NCBI GenBank assembly: GCA_039704465.1
Contig: JASFAU010000012.1
Coordinates: 868,001 to 932,000, forward strand
Direction: 5' to 3'
Source of the DNA: Plasmodiophora brassicae
Lineage: Eukaryota > Endomyxa > Phytomyxea > Plasmodiophorida > Plasmodiophoridae
DNA length: 64,000 nt
Of this stretch, positions 10,637 to 22,094 are shown piece by piece (the stretch's first letter is position 1; every line of letters starts with the position of its first letter). Position numbers and translations under genes: made by a program. The notes below the pieces were generated by a model that worked only from the letters and a program-made list of their open reading frames with translations, made no database searches and was not told the DNA's origin.

Positions 10637-12046
10637 ATGGCGCCGGCGTCGAGCAGTGCGAGCGCTCGTAGGTCAGTTCAAGCAGCAGTTACGAAGCGGT
10701 TCAACGGGACCAATGGGTGGAATATCCCGAGCGATCCGCCACGCTTCGAGTTGTTGATGGAAGACTACTTCGTGTCGGCCGTTTTCAAGCAGCGCCTCGC
10801 GGATCACTCAAAGGCCACCACCGCCAGGATCGATCAGGCGCTGCAAGTACGGCGCCTCGCTGTTCGGAACGAGGGCGCTGCCCTCCAAACTGTTCCGGAC
10901 GCTGGTCAACCATCTCCGGGCGTTCGAGACGGTCGGGCGGTCCGGCTCCTGTGACATTAATAATTACGTTCCTGGACACCAGACTATACTCCAACTATCG
11001 ATTTCTTGAGCAAGCGATTGTCGCCGCTTCGCGGAAACTGTTCGTCAAGGAGAACACCTGGTTAGTCCTCGACGACGAGATCGTTGCGTCGACAAGGCAA
11101 CTTTCGATGTCAATAAGTTGAGGTACCCACGAAACAGCCTTCCATTCGAGGTCAAGTACGTCATCCACCTGCTCTTCCAAGCCTGCGGGTTGGACACCTG
11201 TATTGCTTTCAGGTAGTCACGTGCTCTCAGTCTTGTTTACCACTGTTGACTGAATGAATATTCCAAGGTACTGGAAATGCAGACACGACCTTCAGGACGA
11301 GAAGACGGCCTTGTCGACTTTCAAAGCGTTACGCCGAGACCTTGTTTCAGCGGAGACCATAGAAGACTTCGTGATCCAGGCCGGCCGAGACATTCTCAAC
11401 GAGGCTGTCGACGTTCCTAGGTGTACTTGCAGAGAGAAGCGTCGTTCAAAATCTCGGGGACCTCATCCCCAAGATACCTCGACGTAATGCTCTTTCCGTC
11501 TTTAGGACCGATGAAGGCTGGACGATCAGGTAGGTAACATCCCAAACGTGGTTGACATTGTGTTCTGATTCCGCAATTGCACAGGAGTTCCGCCCATCAC
11601 CCGATGGAGAAGCTGATCCAAGATCCGGAAACGAACGAGCGTCTTAAGCGAAGTGTTCGAGGCTGCGTCTTGTGTGTCCGCGAGACAAACCATTACTGCT
11701 ATACGCGTAAACAGTTCGTACTGCTCCTGTCGGAAGCGACCATCGTGCGTGCTGCGACTTCCATGCTCTGCGCCATTTGCCGATGAAGAAGCGGTCGATC
11801 CCAAAGCGGGCGTACAGTATGAAAGAAGGCGAAGAGGAGCAACGCTCACAACGCGCCATAGAAATTGTCGCTTCGAAGAAGACATCTGGCATTGCCTCGC
11901 CTGCCGCCCATTCTGATGGCAACGGTGGTCCCGAGTTGAATGCTGGTGCCGCCAAGCGTGGCCGGGGACGGCCGCGAAAGCGTCGCGATGACACCATTGA
12001 ATCACAGGTTGTCTCACATGGCATTCTGCTTTGCAGTTTCTACTGA
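10637..12046 (+). pseudogene. Transposase of the piggyBac-like element, apparently decayed
   Basis: From the ATG at 10637 a frame encodes about 70 residues, then the protein-like reading moves to another frame (KYGASLFGTRALPSKLF) and then to a third holding FVKENTWLVLDDEIVAS, the likely catalytic DE region, followed by KYVIHLLFQACGLDTC. Later stretches give a Cys/His cluster near 11650-11790 that resembles the C-terminal zinc finger of piggyBac transposases, and an AT-hook-like GRGRPRKRR near 11960. Some frame changes could be short introns (32-base introns exist in this genome), but at least one has no acceptor, so I call it a pseudogene. Family assignment is tentative. Confidence 0.5.
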
Positions 12047-12222
12047 GTCATTGACCTACTGCTGGCGTCGCTCAGGTTCAGGAGGATACCAGGTGTGCAA
12101 TCAGAGTGAAACCCCAATCGCGCTCCGAACGCGCTCTGCCGCTCACGGGGATCATAACTGAATTTTACACACAGACATCACTGTCGCTAAGAACGTAACT
12201 GGCTTTCCACAAATTTTCATTT

Positions 12223-12246
12223 CAAACCGTAATATATTACGGTTTG
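12223..12246. repeat. 24-bp perfect palindrome, copy 3
   Basis: Same core with CAAA/TTTG flanks, in the right subterminal region of the transposon. Confidence 0.95.
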
Positions 12247-12419
12247 CGCAGGTCCACCGGACTTGTGAGGGAGCTTGTAAAAAATGTCGTGCGATGAGGA
12301 CGAACGATCAGTCCTTGCCGTCTTCGCCAAAATTCATTGGCCGGCAGGTCCTGTCGAACTGTACAGCTAGACGAATTTTCGGATCCTTTATAAAATTATG
12401 GAGACAGGCCAAAGTCTAA

Positions 12420-12437
12420 ACCGTAATATATTACGGT
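12420..12437. repeat. 18-bp palindrome, copy 4 (right end)
   Basis: Core CCGTAATATATTACGG with one extra pair. The outer arms are degraded on the right side, 6 bp before the right TIR. Confidence 0.9.
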
Positions 12438-12534
12438 GAAGCCCACGGAGTAGGGATATATATCGAGCGTGGCATGCGAACTGCGAACCACACAAGCTGG
12501 CTGCTGAGACAAAGTGGCGGCGGCGCAGTCAGAA

Positions 12535-13724
12535 ATGGAAAATGCGCGGCAAAGGACTCCATTCGAAATGGAGTCGGGTGCCGTCCATGCGCTGCTCGGT
12601 ATGAGGGGGGTGTGCCGGTCACGTCGCAGTGCCCTGACGATGTTGACGTTGCGTGCCTGGCAGTGTCCGGGGTGGCTGGCGGGGCCGCTGGGGCCTTCAC
12701 CGATTTCGTGCTGTTCCCGCTGGACACGCTGAAGACCCGGGTCCAAGCGCGGGATGTCGCGCGCGGCTCACTGAAATTCTACTCGGGGTTAGCGTCGGCC
12801 ATGGCGGGGTCGTTCCCGTCCGCCGCTGTCTTCTTCGCTGTATACGACACGTGCCGTAACAAATCGTACGCCATGGTACCGTAGTGTGGTTGCGTGTTGT
12901 ACACCCAGTGCTCAGGAGTGCAATTCTGGGTGACAGGTCGCGCCACAGTACCATGCACTGGCCAGCATGGGGTCCGCGTCCATCGCCAATGTGGCCGCGT
13001 GCGCCGTCCGGGTCCCGTTCGAAGTCGTGAAGCAGCAGTTACAGGTATGTGTCGCGTGGCGCGCTCCCTGCACAATGTCATGTTCCAAACAAGGCGGGCA
13101 TGCATTCGTCTACAGTAGAATGCGTCAAATCCATTGTCCGGCGAGATGGTGTCGCCGGGCTCTACCGAGGGTACATGTCCACTGTTCTTAGAGAGGTAAA
13201 CAACGTTGTGGTGAGTACAATGCAACTCTGCTGATTACCATTGTAAGGTTCCGTTTGACGCGCTTCAGTTTGCCTTGTGGGAGACGCTAAAAGTGCAGTA
13301 CTCCAACATGGAGGGTGGGCGCACTCTTACGCCCCTGGAGAGCGGTGCCATGGGTGCAATCGCTGGTAGCATTTCCGCAGCGGCTACGAACCCTCTGGAT
13401 GTAGGAGCGAATTCCATTGTACATTAACGGGTTCGCTCATTTCTGAAATTGTGGTCAGGTTGTCAAGACACGGCTGATGACACAGGGTCATAAGATCGTG
13501 TACAATGGCTTCAACGACTGCATCAGAAAACTATGGGCCGATGAAGGGCTCCATGGCCTAACCAAAGGAATTTGTATGATCAGCAATCAGACTCTCAATT
13601 ACTTCATTGCGTCTGACAATATTCTTCAGTCCATAGGGTGGCGTGGATCGGCCTAGGAGGGTTCCTTTTCTTTGGAGCATACGAGACGGCGTCGCAGAGC
13701 ATTACAAGATCTATGGACCAATGA
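12535..13724 (+). CDS. SLC25A26: Mitochondrial S-adenosylmethionine carrier
   Basis: Seven exons: 12535-12598, 12664-12865, 12966-13044, 13094-13195, 13248-13400, 13459-13573, 13630-13724; 269 residues. It has the three-fold mitochondrial carrier structure with signatures PLDTLKTRVQ, RVPFEVVKQQLQ and NPLDVVKTRL. Segments such as FTDFVLFPLDTLKTR, GLYRGYMSTVLREVPF and GGFLFFGAYE match the SAM carrier (PET8/SLC25A26) group better than other carriers. The family exchanges cytosolic SAM for S-adenosylhomocysteine across the inner membrane. Either of two in-frame ATGs (12535, 12568) could start translation; family length fits the second slightly better. The transposon just upstream may lie in its promoter. 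Confidence 0.85.
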
Positions 13725-14036
13725 AATACGGCTAATTAGCTCCACGTCACGTGACAGTTACGACACGGTCGTGAAGGCCAGGCGGCGTTCTAGCTAGAAT
13801 CACTTTGTGAAGTGCCACCCAAGGCTGTCTGATGAGGACGCACCCTCTCTAGCATTTCAGGTCCCCGAGTCAGCCACACCGTGGCCAGAAGCGATACTGC
13901 TCCAAGGCGGCCACCCGGGCAATGCAACTAATAGCCTGAAAACCGAGTGTGAATCATATGTAGGCGCTCATCGTGGAGCGGTGCTTCTGGTTCGCTGGTT
14001 TTGTCTCTTACCATTTGTATCGGTTGGTCACCCCTA
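13725..14036. other. Intergenic region upstream of chitin synthase 1
   Basis: Open frames here have no family features. This is probably the promoter of the gene at 14037. A further 5' exon of that gene cannot be excluded. Confidence 0.35.
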
Positions 14037-17000
14037 ATGCAGAACCTTCTCGAAGCCCCACCCGGTGCATTCGGCACCTCGAGTATCCAGACTTTGCTGA
14101 TCGGCGCCGATGTTCTCGAACACGACTCGATTGATACGGCCGCATATGAGGGTGGCAAGGTCCCACATTTGGTATTGCTACACAATGGCCAGCCAGATGA
14201 CGGATGTTGCTATAGGCGAGCAGGACCAAGCCTCGCGCAGAGGTCCTGTTGATCCAGGCCAACTGAGGTACACTCCAATCCAGGAAGCAAACCCGGGACT
14301 ATGGCGCGCGACGAACCCTCGGCTAAAGTTCTCGGCGTCGATCTTAATCGTCGTTACCATGTACAACGAAGGTCGGAACGACGGTGCTCTTGCCTGTCGC
14401 TGTTACTTACGTGCGTGTGTGTGTATTTGTGTGTTTGGCTGTTACAGGAGCAGAAGAACTTGCTCTGACATTGCGTGCCATCTGCAAGAACGTGAAGTAC
14501 ATGTCCAAACGACTTCGCCGCCCAACGCTGTGGCAGTCAATTGCTGCCGTCATCGTCAGTGACGGGCGTGCCAAAGCGGCGCCGTCAACTCTGAAACTTG
14601 GCGAGGACCTCGGTCAGTGCCGTACCGTGCCCGTGTTTGTCCCTGGCTGGCTGAACCGGCGCGGCAGGCATTCTCTCTGTATCGGCGATGGCGAATGCAC
14701 GATCCAGCACACAAGTCCATTTGTTCGAAAGCATTCTACGCTTGCCAGACAGTGAAACGCACGAGACGCGGTTGCCCCCGTTGCAGACCATCTTCGCGAT
14801 TAAAGAGAGGAATGCGGGCAAGCTCAATTCTCATCTGTGGTTCTTCGAAGGGTTTGCCTACGTCATGCAGCCTCGGTTCACGTTTCTACTGTACGTACGT
14901 TCGTGATCCCGATCATGACGCCGCTGACGCAACGTGAACTCAGCGATGTCGGCACGATCCCCCGCAGTGAAGCATTCTATGGATTCTACAATGAGCTAGA
15001 ATCCAATTCGGATGTGGCGGGCGTCTGCGGTCGGTTGCTTACACAAGCGCGTACTGCCTGCGACTGGATCAACCCGATCGTAGCTGCACAGAGGTGGAGA
15101 CGGTCTTGCACCTTTCGCATCGTCTGACTCGACGTGTCAGGTTCGAATACGAGGTCGCTGCTCTGCTGGACCTGTCATTCCAGACGTCGATGGGGTTCCT
15201 TGCTGTGCTTCCTGGTGCCTTCTCTGCCTACCGGTACCAGGTTCGTATACGGCGCTCCTGGGCCGATCTTTGGCGCCGGAATTCATTGCTCGACTGGAAA
15301 GGCCCTCCTCGGCGAACCGCTCCGTAAATACTTTTCCCAGCTTTACGTTGCTGATAAGGATCTCGACCCGTTCACGACGAACATGTAAGCAGCCGAGTCC
15401 TGTTGAGTACCGCGCTAATGGTCGAACGCGACTTACATAGGACCCTGGCGGAGGACCGATTGCTCTGCTACCACCTGATTGCGAAAAAGGATTGTAGTTA
15501 TACTCTCAGATACGTCAACAGCTCCATCGCTGAAACCGACGTCCCACACGACCTCGTCTCGCTATTGAAGCAGCGCCGGCGTTGGCTGAACGGTTCCCTG
15601 TTCGCGCTGCTCTACGCCCTGGTCCACTTCTTCTCGTTCTGGCGGCAATCGTCGCACAGGTACCGCCGTGTCTGTCGTGGCTCGCTCTGGGCGTGCTAAC
15701 GTTGCCCATTTGGATACCAGTGTCTTCCGCAAGCTGGCGATATCGTACGTCTACTTGTTTTTCGTCATCCAAGTCATCATTCAGTGGTTGGCCATGGGCG
15801 TGTTCTTCCTGGTCATCGTGCTCATCAGTGCCAATCTGGGCATACCGCCCATACTGTACAACTCGGGAGCCGTTGCCTTCGTTGTCCTGCTTGTCGTCCA
15901 GTTCGTTCTGAGCGCTCAGAATCGCCCTCAGGTTTGCCGGCCAATAACATCCTGACCGTTCCTGATGTATCAACCGGGGGATGTTTCAGGACCTGAGGGT
16001 TGCATACAACATGACCTCGGCGTTGTTCGGCATCATGTTCATTGTTCTGGTGGCAATCACCATCGGGTACTCTCTGATACAGATTCGCAAGGGCAACATC
16101 ATTCTGATCGTCACTGTAAGGCATAACCGGTGATGTACGATGTTCTGCCTGCCTGACTCGCATTGCGTATTGTTCAGCTTGGGCTGGCTTGGGGGATATA
16201 CATTGGTGCTGGACTCCTGCATGGCGCCCTGACAGATATTCTCGTGTCGTTCGTCCCTTTCGTGGCACTCCTACCGTCGTTCCTCATAGTGTGCGGTCAA
16301 CGTCGGTTGCCCTGGAATCACTGAACGAGTGATCTTCGCGATAGGTTTCCTGTGTATGCACTGACGAACACGCACGATGTCAGGTAGGGCCAACGAGAAT
16401 GGGTGCGTTGTCGAAATGCCTGATGCTTGTCCAGCTGGGGCACGAAGGATTTGAACACGGCGGCAGAACCTCTCGACGAAATGACGCGCGAGATCGTCCG
16501 CCATCGATTCTCGAGATTCCGAACAGTCGTCGTTGTCGTCTGGATCCTATCCAACATCCTCTTGGTGTTCCTTGTGGCGTACTTCAACGCGTCGAACATC
16601 TTCCTTACTGCTAGCGTTCTTCTGATTCTCCGTCAGTACTCGACGCGATTGCAACGTGACCATTCGTTTCCAACACCATTGACAGTCCTGAACGGGTCGC
16701 GTCTGCTGGGGTCGGTGTTCTACCTTACTGGCGGAAGGACGAGCTCCTCGCTGCTCGTATGGCTTGAATCCACGTCAGCACCAGCGCGACCTGAACTGGG
16801 AATCCTCCAGGTGAAATTCTTCGTCGCGCCAATCACGCTACGTGCGTATGTCGCCGTCCTCAAGCTTCCGTTCGCTGCCTTCGCGTCCATCGCATACCTG
16901 GTCGCGGCTTCCGCCGGCTACTTCGTGGCAACCGCCAACGCGGTACGTTGCCGCCGGCACGATCGTTGAACCTGTTTGGCTCATGCCTGAGGACTCAGTA

Positions 17001-17522
17001 CCGTGGGTTCATGTTCTCCATGGCCGACCTCGATGTTCGTTTCACACATCTGTGGACGTCGTCCAACATTATCCCGGCGAGGGATTCGCTGATAGCGTTT
17101 GACACCGGGAGCCCCCGCAGCGACATAGCAACGCCGGTGCTGAAGCGGTTCGTCCGCCCTGCATTCGATGATGACACGTGTGTGTATAACTGCCAGGACT
17201 CGTCATCAGGACCCAGGTCTACTTCCTCGCGCTGAGATGGATGATTTCGTTGGCGGCGGCGCTGCTGTTCTCGTTCTGTGCCTACCTGATCTCCCTGATA
17301 GCGTCACAGCATGCCGCAAACATGTTGACCTGTGCCGCGTGCCGCGTCGTTATCAACGTAAGCGTGTCCCGAGCACGTCTCGCTCTACTGACTCTCGATC
17401 AGGCGATTACTACTCTCCCGGCTGCAATCCCGATCCTGGTCCTGGCCTTGGTCATGTTAAACGTTGCCTGGGCGGGCGACGCCACTGCCCAGTGGGCTGC
17501 CCTGAAGTATCTACTTCCCTGA
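14037..17522 (+). CDS. Chitin synthase (paralogue 1)
   Basis: Seventeen exons: 14037-14151, 14216-14371, 14448-14612, 14668-14890, 14944-15093, 15141-15240, 15302-15384, 15441-15659, 15721-15931, 15990-16115, 16178-16290, 16345-16383, 16435-16756, 16811-16942, 16999-17151, 17217-17357, 17403-17522; 855 residues. Family-2 glycosyltransferase motifs are in order: [26 protein letters not shown] and QRRRWLNG (catalytic base and acceptor-binding QxxRW). Multiple C-terminal membrane helices follow, and the chitin synthase [11 protein letters not shown] motif is complete. It makes beta-1,4-N-acetylglucosamine chains from UDP-GlcNAc at the plasma membrane. Two introns (54 and 45 bases) keep the frame open, so retention would give a slightly longer protein. 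The start codon is the least certain part. Paralogue 2 lies at 22913. Confidence 0.88.
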
Positions 17523-17620
17523 ACAACTCCACGATGGCGCCTCTGTCGTTCCATGAAATACAGCATATCGTACATTCGGATCACGCGACTCTCATGCTGC
17601 CCTGCAATGCTCTACATTTA

Positions 17621-18516
17621 TCAAGACCTGTGAATGGCCTTCATCCAGCTCCGCATGGCCGCCTCGTATTCCACAGTTCGGTGATCGTCAACGCGCCCCG
17701 GTAGAATGAAATCGAATCGACGTGTGGCCGGTGCACGGTGAAGGCCACCGTCGTACAGGTGGTACACCGTTGACGGGACGTGATGAATCCGAGGGAACCA
17801 GAATGGGTAGCGAGGGACCTGGCCAACCATTAGCAACGGCTCAGCTGCTACTTGGCGAACCATACTGACGGGATCGAAACGGTTCACGATTCTGTAGGTT
17901 GCTATACCGAGCGATCTGTACACATTGGCGAAGTTCCTTCCCGAGAACTTTGGAGCGCCGAACGTAACAACGGTAAGCTGGCGGGAAGGAGATGCCGTCG
18001 CCAGATAGGCAGCTTCGAGACACGCCAGGACTCCACCAGTGCCATGACCTAACGCCAGCATCGTCAGAGTAGAAACAAGGGTGACAAGCTCACGTTCTTC
18101 GAACCAGTCAGAATTAGACGCTTGGCGTCATCACCGAGGGTCACACTGCGAATCACGTGACGTAAGCGCTCGTGGATATGGCGCCAGCGATGCAAGCCCG
18201 CGGTTAATACGCCCCTCGCCTTGTCGGGGCCGAGCTCGATGAAACTCGACTTGCGCGAATTAATAGTGGAACGATTGCAATGGAACGCGACGATGACCAT
18301 GTCGAGGTACTCGAACAACGCGCAGCGAGTAAGCTTGTCGTGTGCCTCGATAACGGAGAGCAGGCGAATGGGCCAGACGTTCAATGGCTGAACGTAGAGG
18401 TCATCCGATTTGTCCCTGAGGCGATCTTGGTCTGGGTCTTGCACGATCGTGCACAGCTTGAGCAAATCGGCCAGCAAGCCGGCGTTGCTACCGTCCTTGT
18501 CGAGCTCTGCCAGCAT
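17621..18516 (-). CDS. Class 3 lipase-like protein lacking the nucleophile serine
   Basis: Exons 18105-18516 and 17621-18048 (56-base intron), 279 residues. The fold is recognisable from LILTGHGTGGVLACLEA, VVTFGAPKFSGRNF, RIVNRFDPVSMV (the usual catalytic Asp) and HHVPSTVYHLYDGG (the usual His). In class 3 lipases the elbow reads GHSLGG; here the serine codon is replaced by a glycine codon (GHGTGG). The other residues and the fold are intact, so this looks like a pseudoenzyme rather than a decayed gene. No signal peptide is visible at the chosen start, and an additional upstream exon is possible. Confidence 0.72.
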
Positions 18517-19015
18517 ATCCGGGCGATATGATTAATGAATGGATCAAAGGCTGCGACGGGTCAAGCAACCAGAGAAACGTTTATCTACCGACATCGTCGC
18601 CGCTCACTGTTGTTGCTGGGCTAGGCTTCCCAGTCGGACAACATCGCGACAGTGCTGGACATGAGCCTGAATTCCTCTGAGCCACATATCGCGCTGCGTC
18701 CTTGTTTTAGCCCGGAACACGAATTCGCGAAGTTGCCCTAGAACGCCAAGTCAGGCACCATCAGGTTCAACCAAACGGTGAACGGACCAGGCTCCTTGGC
18801 GTTCATCGCCTCAATGATGAATTGTCGATTTTTATCGTCAATAGCAGGCGCAACGCATCGAATGGACAACAGCGGTATTTCATGGACATCTTGCCACTGA
18901 GCGACGTCATCCCGTAAGTGCCAATCGACACGATCGCGCGAATAACACAAACTGGTGTACAGGTGTCAGCCACACACGTGGTAGCAGTCGATGCATACGG
19001 CAGTCACTGAACCTG
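18517..19015. other. Region with one unassigned minus-strand ORF
   Basis: A 70-codon minus-strand frame at 18738-18950 is protein-like (IPLLSIRCVAPA, PFTVWLNLMVPDLAF) but has no ATG. It may be the last exon of a small gene, or a 5' exon of the lipase gene. Its reading frame could not be joined convincingly to either neighbour. Confidence 0.3.
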
Positions 19016-19709
19016 TTATTGCTGATGTAAACGAATCTCAGTTGCCAGACACGCACGAGGAGAATGGATTTGCGCGGGGATAGCTTCTCCAGGAACCCTG
19101 TGTGCTACTTGGTCAGGGCCGTGTGGCGACGATCGACTGCGATCAGGGGTACCTTCAACGACAGGCAGCCTGCGTCGTTGTTCCTTTAAATCCTGTTCGA
19201 TCAGCGACGACACGATCTTGCTAACGTCGAGTCGGTTCGGGGACACGCCCGGGGATCGGCTGGTGTGACTGCCCGCGACGTCGCCACTGCCGTCTTCTCG
19301 CTGCCTGACAGTCTTCAAGGCGATCCCATTCTGTCTCAGGGTACCTAGGAGCTCCTCGTACATCGTGTTCGACCTAGACAGACGGTCAGGCTTGAGCAGG
19401 GTCGCTCAGCGGCTGTATCGACCTTTCTGCTCGAATCTTCATTTCCTTCAGTTCCTCTTCGAGGCGCCGACACCGACTGACCGATAATGCCAGAGACCGC
19501 CGCAAGTCGCCACCGGCGGCGTCGTCGTCGTCCTTCTCGCCCGCCCTGTCGGCAAACGACTGCAACAGTTCGCTCTACAGGCACGACGATCAGCGAGGCG
19601 CGCATCGTCGCGGTCATCGGGTCACCCCCGGGCACACGTTCAGGCGGCGTCGCAGCACGAACATGTTCGGGCGCTCATCGGCACTACTCCGCGGTGCGTC
19701 GCCCTCCAT
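19016..19709 (-). CDS. Coiled-coil protein of unknown function
   Basis: Exons 19638-19709, 19423-19574 and 19016-19373 (introns 63 and 49 bases), 193 residues. Splicing joins a basic N-terminus to an acidic DDDD stretch and then a clear coiled coil (RRLEEELKEMKIRAERS, MYEELLGTLRQNG). The C-terminal half is polar, with a second short helix (KIVSSLIEQDLKEQRRR). I recognise no family. The size and helical pattern would fit a subunit of a kinetochore, spindle-pole or vesicle-tethering complex, but nothing in the sequence decides this. Confidence 0.6.
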
Positions 19710-19951
19710 AGCCCAGACCGGCATCACCGGTCGCCGCCCGCGAACTGCCGCAACGTGACGGTGCGTAATAAGCGGCAACGCCCCCCACAACGTTACGAGA
19801 CGGTCGACCCCGAACAGGGCGCGGACGCGCAGTCCGCCGTCGCCCGCCCGGTCACGCCGTAACGTAAGGTGCAGACCGCGGCACCAACGCTGACACCTTC
19901 GTCGACACGATTACGAAGCGTTCCGTTTGCCCGGGGCGGTCGGCGCGTTTT

Positions 19952-21650
19952 TTATTCGGCGGCGGCGTCCTGGCCGTCGCTGGGCCCGTCCGCCTGGAAC
20001 TGTTTGTATTCGCCCATGAGGTCGGCGAGGTTGTGCTCGGCCTCCGTGAACTGCATCTCGTCGACGCCTTCGGCCGTGTACCAGTGCAGGAACGCCTTCT
20101 TGGCGAACATGGTGGCGAACTGCGCCTCGACGCGGTCGAACACGTCGCAGATCGACGTGCTGTTGCCGACGAACGTCGACGACATGCGGAGACCGCGGGG
20201 CGGGACGCTGCAGACTGACGCGCAGCGCGGATCAGGTGTGAGACGGCCGAAGATAGGCGGCGGTTTACCTGATGACTGGACGTTGCCCGGCATCCATGGC
20301 ACGAACTGCCTGCTGTACGTGTTGCGAATCTGCAAGACCGATTTGTCAACGTCGAGCGTGGAAACGTGGCCGCGGTACATCGCCGCCGCGGCAAGGTATC
20401 GCCCAGCGTTCACGTTGCACTCGCACTGACACCGTTCGCTTTAGCGTGCATGAAGACCATTGGATCATTGCGTCCTGGTACCATCATGTTGGTCGCCGTG
20501 AACATTTGCTTGGTGAGCTCGGCGACCGACTGCGTTCGGAACGGCTTGGTGGCCGCCGACGTTAGCGGAGCGCATCCGAGCATGAAGAAGTGCAGGCGCG
20601 GGAACGGTGTCAGGTTCACACCGAGTTTTCGGAGGTCGGTATTCAGCTGCCCTGATGGGTCGAAACGCAGTGTCACACCACGATGCTGACCGTTGCAGAA
20701 GGCGGTCTGACCTGGGAACCGCAAGGATGCCGTAATGCCCGACAGCGCCTGACAATGGTTGGGATGGGGGTATTACCCGCTGGGTACAACGAGGCTTACC
20801 ATGACCATCAGCTTGTTGATGTCCTCGTAGGACGGCGTCTCCAGTCGCAACGTCCTCTGCGCGATGTTGTACAGCGCCTCGTTGTCAATCACGAACGTGT
20901 CGTTGGAATGTTCCAGCAGGGCCTGGAACGACAGGGTCGTGTTGTACGGTTCGACGACCGTGTCCGATAGCTTCGGGGACGGGAAGACAGCGATATTGCT
21001 GAGGATATGCTCAGGGTACCTGTCCTTGATCTGCTCGCAGACCGCCGAACCAAGCCCAGATCCCGTACCGCCACCGAGCGAGTGTGTGATCTGAAAACCT
21101 TGAATGCAGTCGCATGCTTCGGCCTCGCGTCGGATGGCGTCCATGATCGGGTCGATCAGATCGGCGTTGTGGCCCTTGGCCCAGTTGTTACTGGCACCTC
21201 CCTTCCCGAACACCTGGTTGTCATGCGTGAACAGTTTCCCGAACACACTGTTCTGAACCGTCTGCCGAGTCGACGGCTCCGTGTCCACCTACAGCCGTCG
21301 GTCAGCATCGCGCCGTTCAAACACAGTCGGGCGAGTGTTCACAAGAATGCATCGGGGCAGGTAGCGTCCCGTGTAACCCTGGAATGGATGCAGTCAGAAT
21401 GTGATGCTGCTGCGTCGGTGTCACGACGCGCGCGACCTCGTTGAAAAAGACATCGATCCGGTCTAGTTGCTGATCGGATCCCCCGGTGAAGTTTCCATCG
21501 GCATCGATGCCGTGCTCGTCGCAAATGGATCCCCAGAACGCGGACCCCACCTGACCGGACGCGCGGTTAGCGTGTAGGGTTGCCGATGGTGCGCACCCGC
21601 CGTACCTGATTGCCACACTGCCCAAGCTGGATGCTGACGATCTCCCGCAT
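19952..21650 (-). CDS. Divergent beta-tubulin
   Basis: Eight exons: 21606-21650, 21437-21550, 21343-21378, 20800-21288, 20712-20748, 20458-20651, 20269-20425, 19952-20214; 444 residues. The N-terminus is MREI, the autoregulation tetrapeptide of beta-tubulin mRNAs. GGGTGSG (GTP binding), [24 protein letters not shown] and [13 protein letters not shown] are present. Many otherwise invariant positions differ: [11 protein letters not shown] replaces VDLEPGTMDSV, an insert with NDPMCECNVN replaces the DPRHG stretch, and the tail ends [12 protein letters not shown] without the usual glutamate-rich segment. It is clearly beta-type but far from the near-invariant canonical protein, so it is probably a specialised paralogue. 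The 20426-20457 intron is only 32 bases. Confidence 0.9.
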
Positions 21651-22058
21651 CGCCTATGTCGGTGAACCGGTGCCACCTACCAACGAATGTTGAGTCTGGC
21701 GTGTTTGGCACGCGCCCATCACTGTGTTGACTCCTTACTGGAGCCCTCTTCACGCCATCGCAACAAGGACATCGCTGACGCGCACTGCTGCGCTGTCCCC
21801 AGGAATGCCCCGCAGGCTAGATTCTGCAATATATACAGCTGCTTATTGGATCAGGCCTGTTCGCAGCGACGAGAACACCCAACGGTGGACGTGCTGAACG
21901 TCACGCACGCACCAGCAGTAGCTGGGAAGAGCGCCTTCGTGGTCCCTCTGCATGACGGCGAAGGCAGGCGCAGCAGACGGTGAGCTGCAGTCGGCGGAGT
22001 TTTAGTCCGCGAAGGGCAGGTCCGGGGGTCAGGTCGTGTCGGCGTTGCGATCGTTCGC

Positions 22059-22089
<31 letters not shown>

Positions 22090-22094
22090 TCGCC
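21651..22094. promoter_or_regulatory. Shared upstream region of beta-tubulin and SmB
   Basis: This 444-bp gap separates the divergently transcribed tubulin (minus) and SmB (plus) genes and must hold both promoters. It ends with a run of GTC triplets just before the SmB start. I see no other element. Confidence 0.4.
22063..22090. repeat. GTC trinucleotide microsatellite
   Basis: About nine consecutive GTC/CGT triplets lie immediately upstream of the SmB start codon, probably in its 5' leader. Confidence 0.9.

Larger units (their letters stand above)
10407..12455 (+). mobile_element. DDE transposon, piggyBac-like, 12-bp TIRs and ATAT flanks
   Basis: The element starts CCCTACTCCGTG (10407-10418) and ends with its exact inverse CACGGAGTAGGG (12444-12455). 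ATAT abuts both ends (10403-10406 and 12456-12459), as expected of a 4-bp target duplication. Just inside each end lie two copies of a palindrome centred on CCGTAATATATTACGG. The interior encodes transposase-like segments, but in shifting frames. The CCCTA terminus and the DE context recall piggyBac, although canonical piggyBac targets TTAA. It sits 80 bp upstream of the start codon of the mitochondrial carrier gene. Confidence 0.75.
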
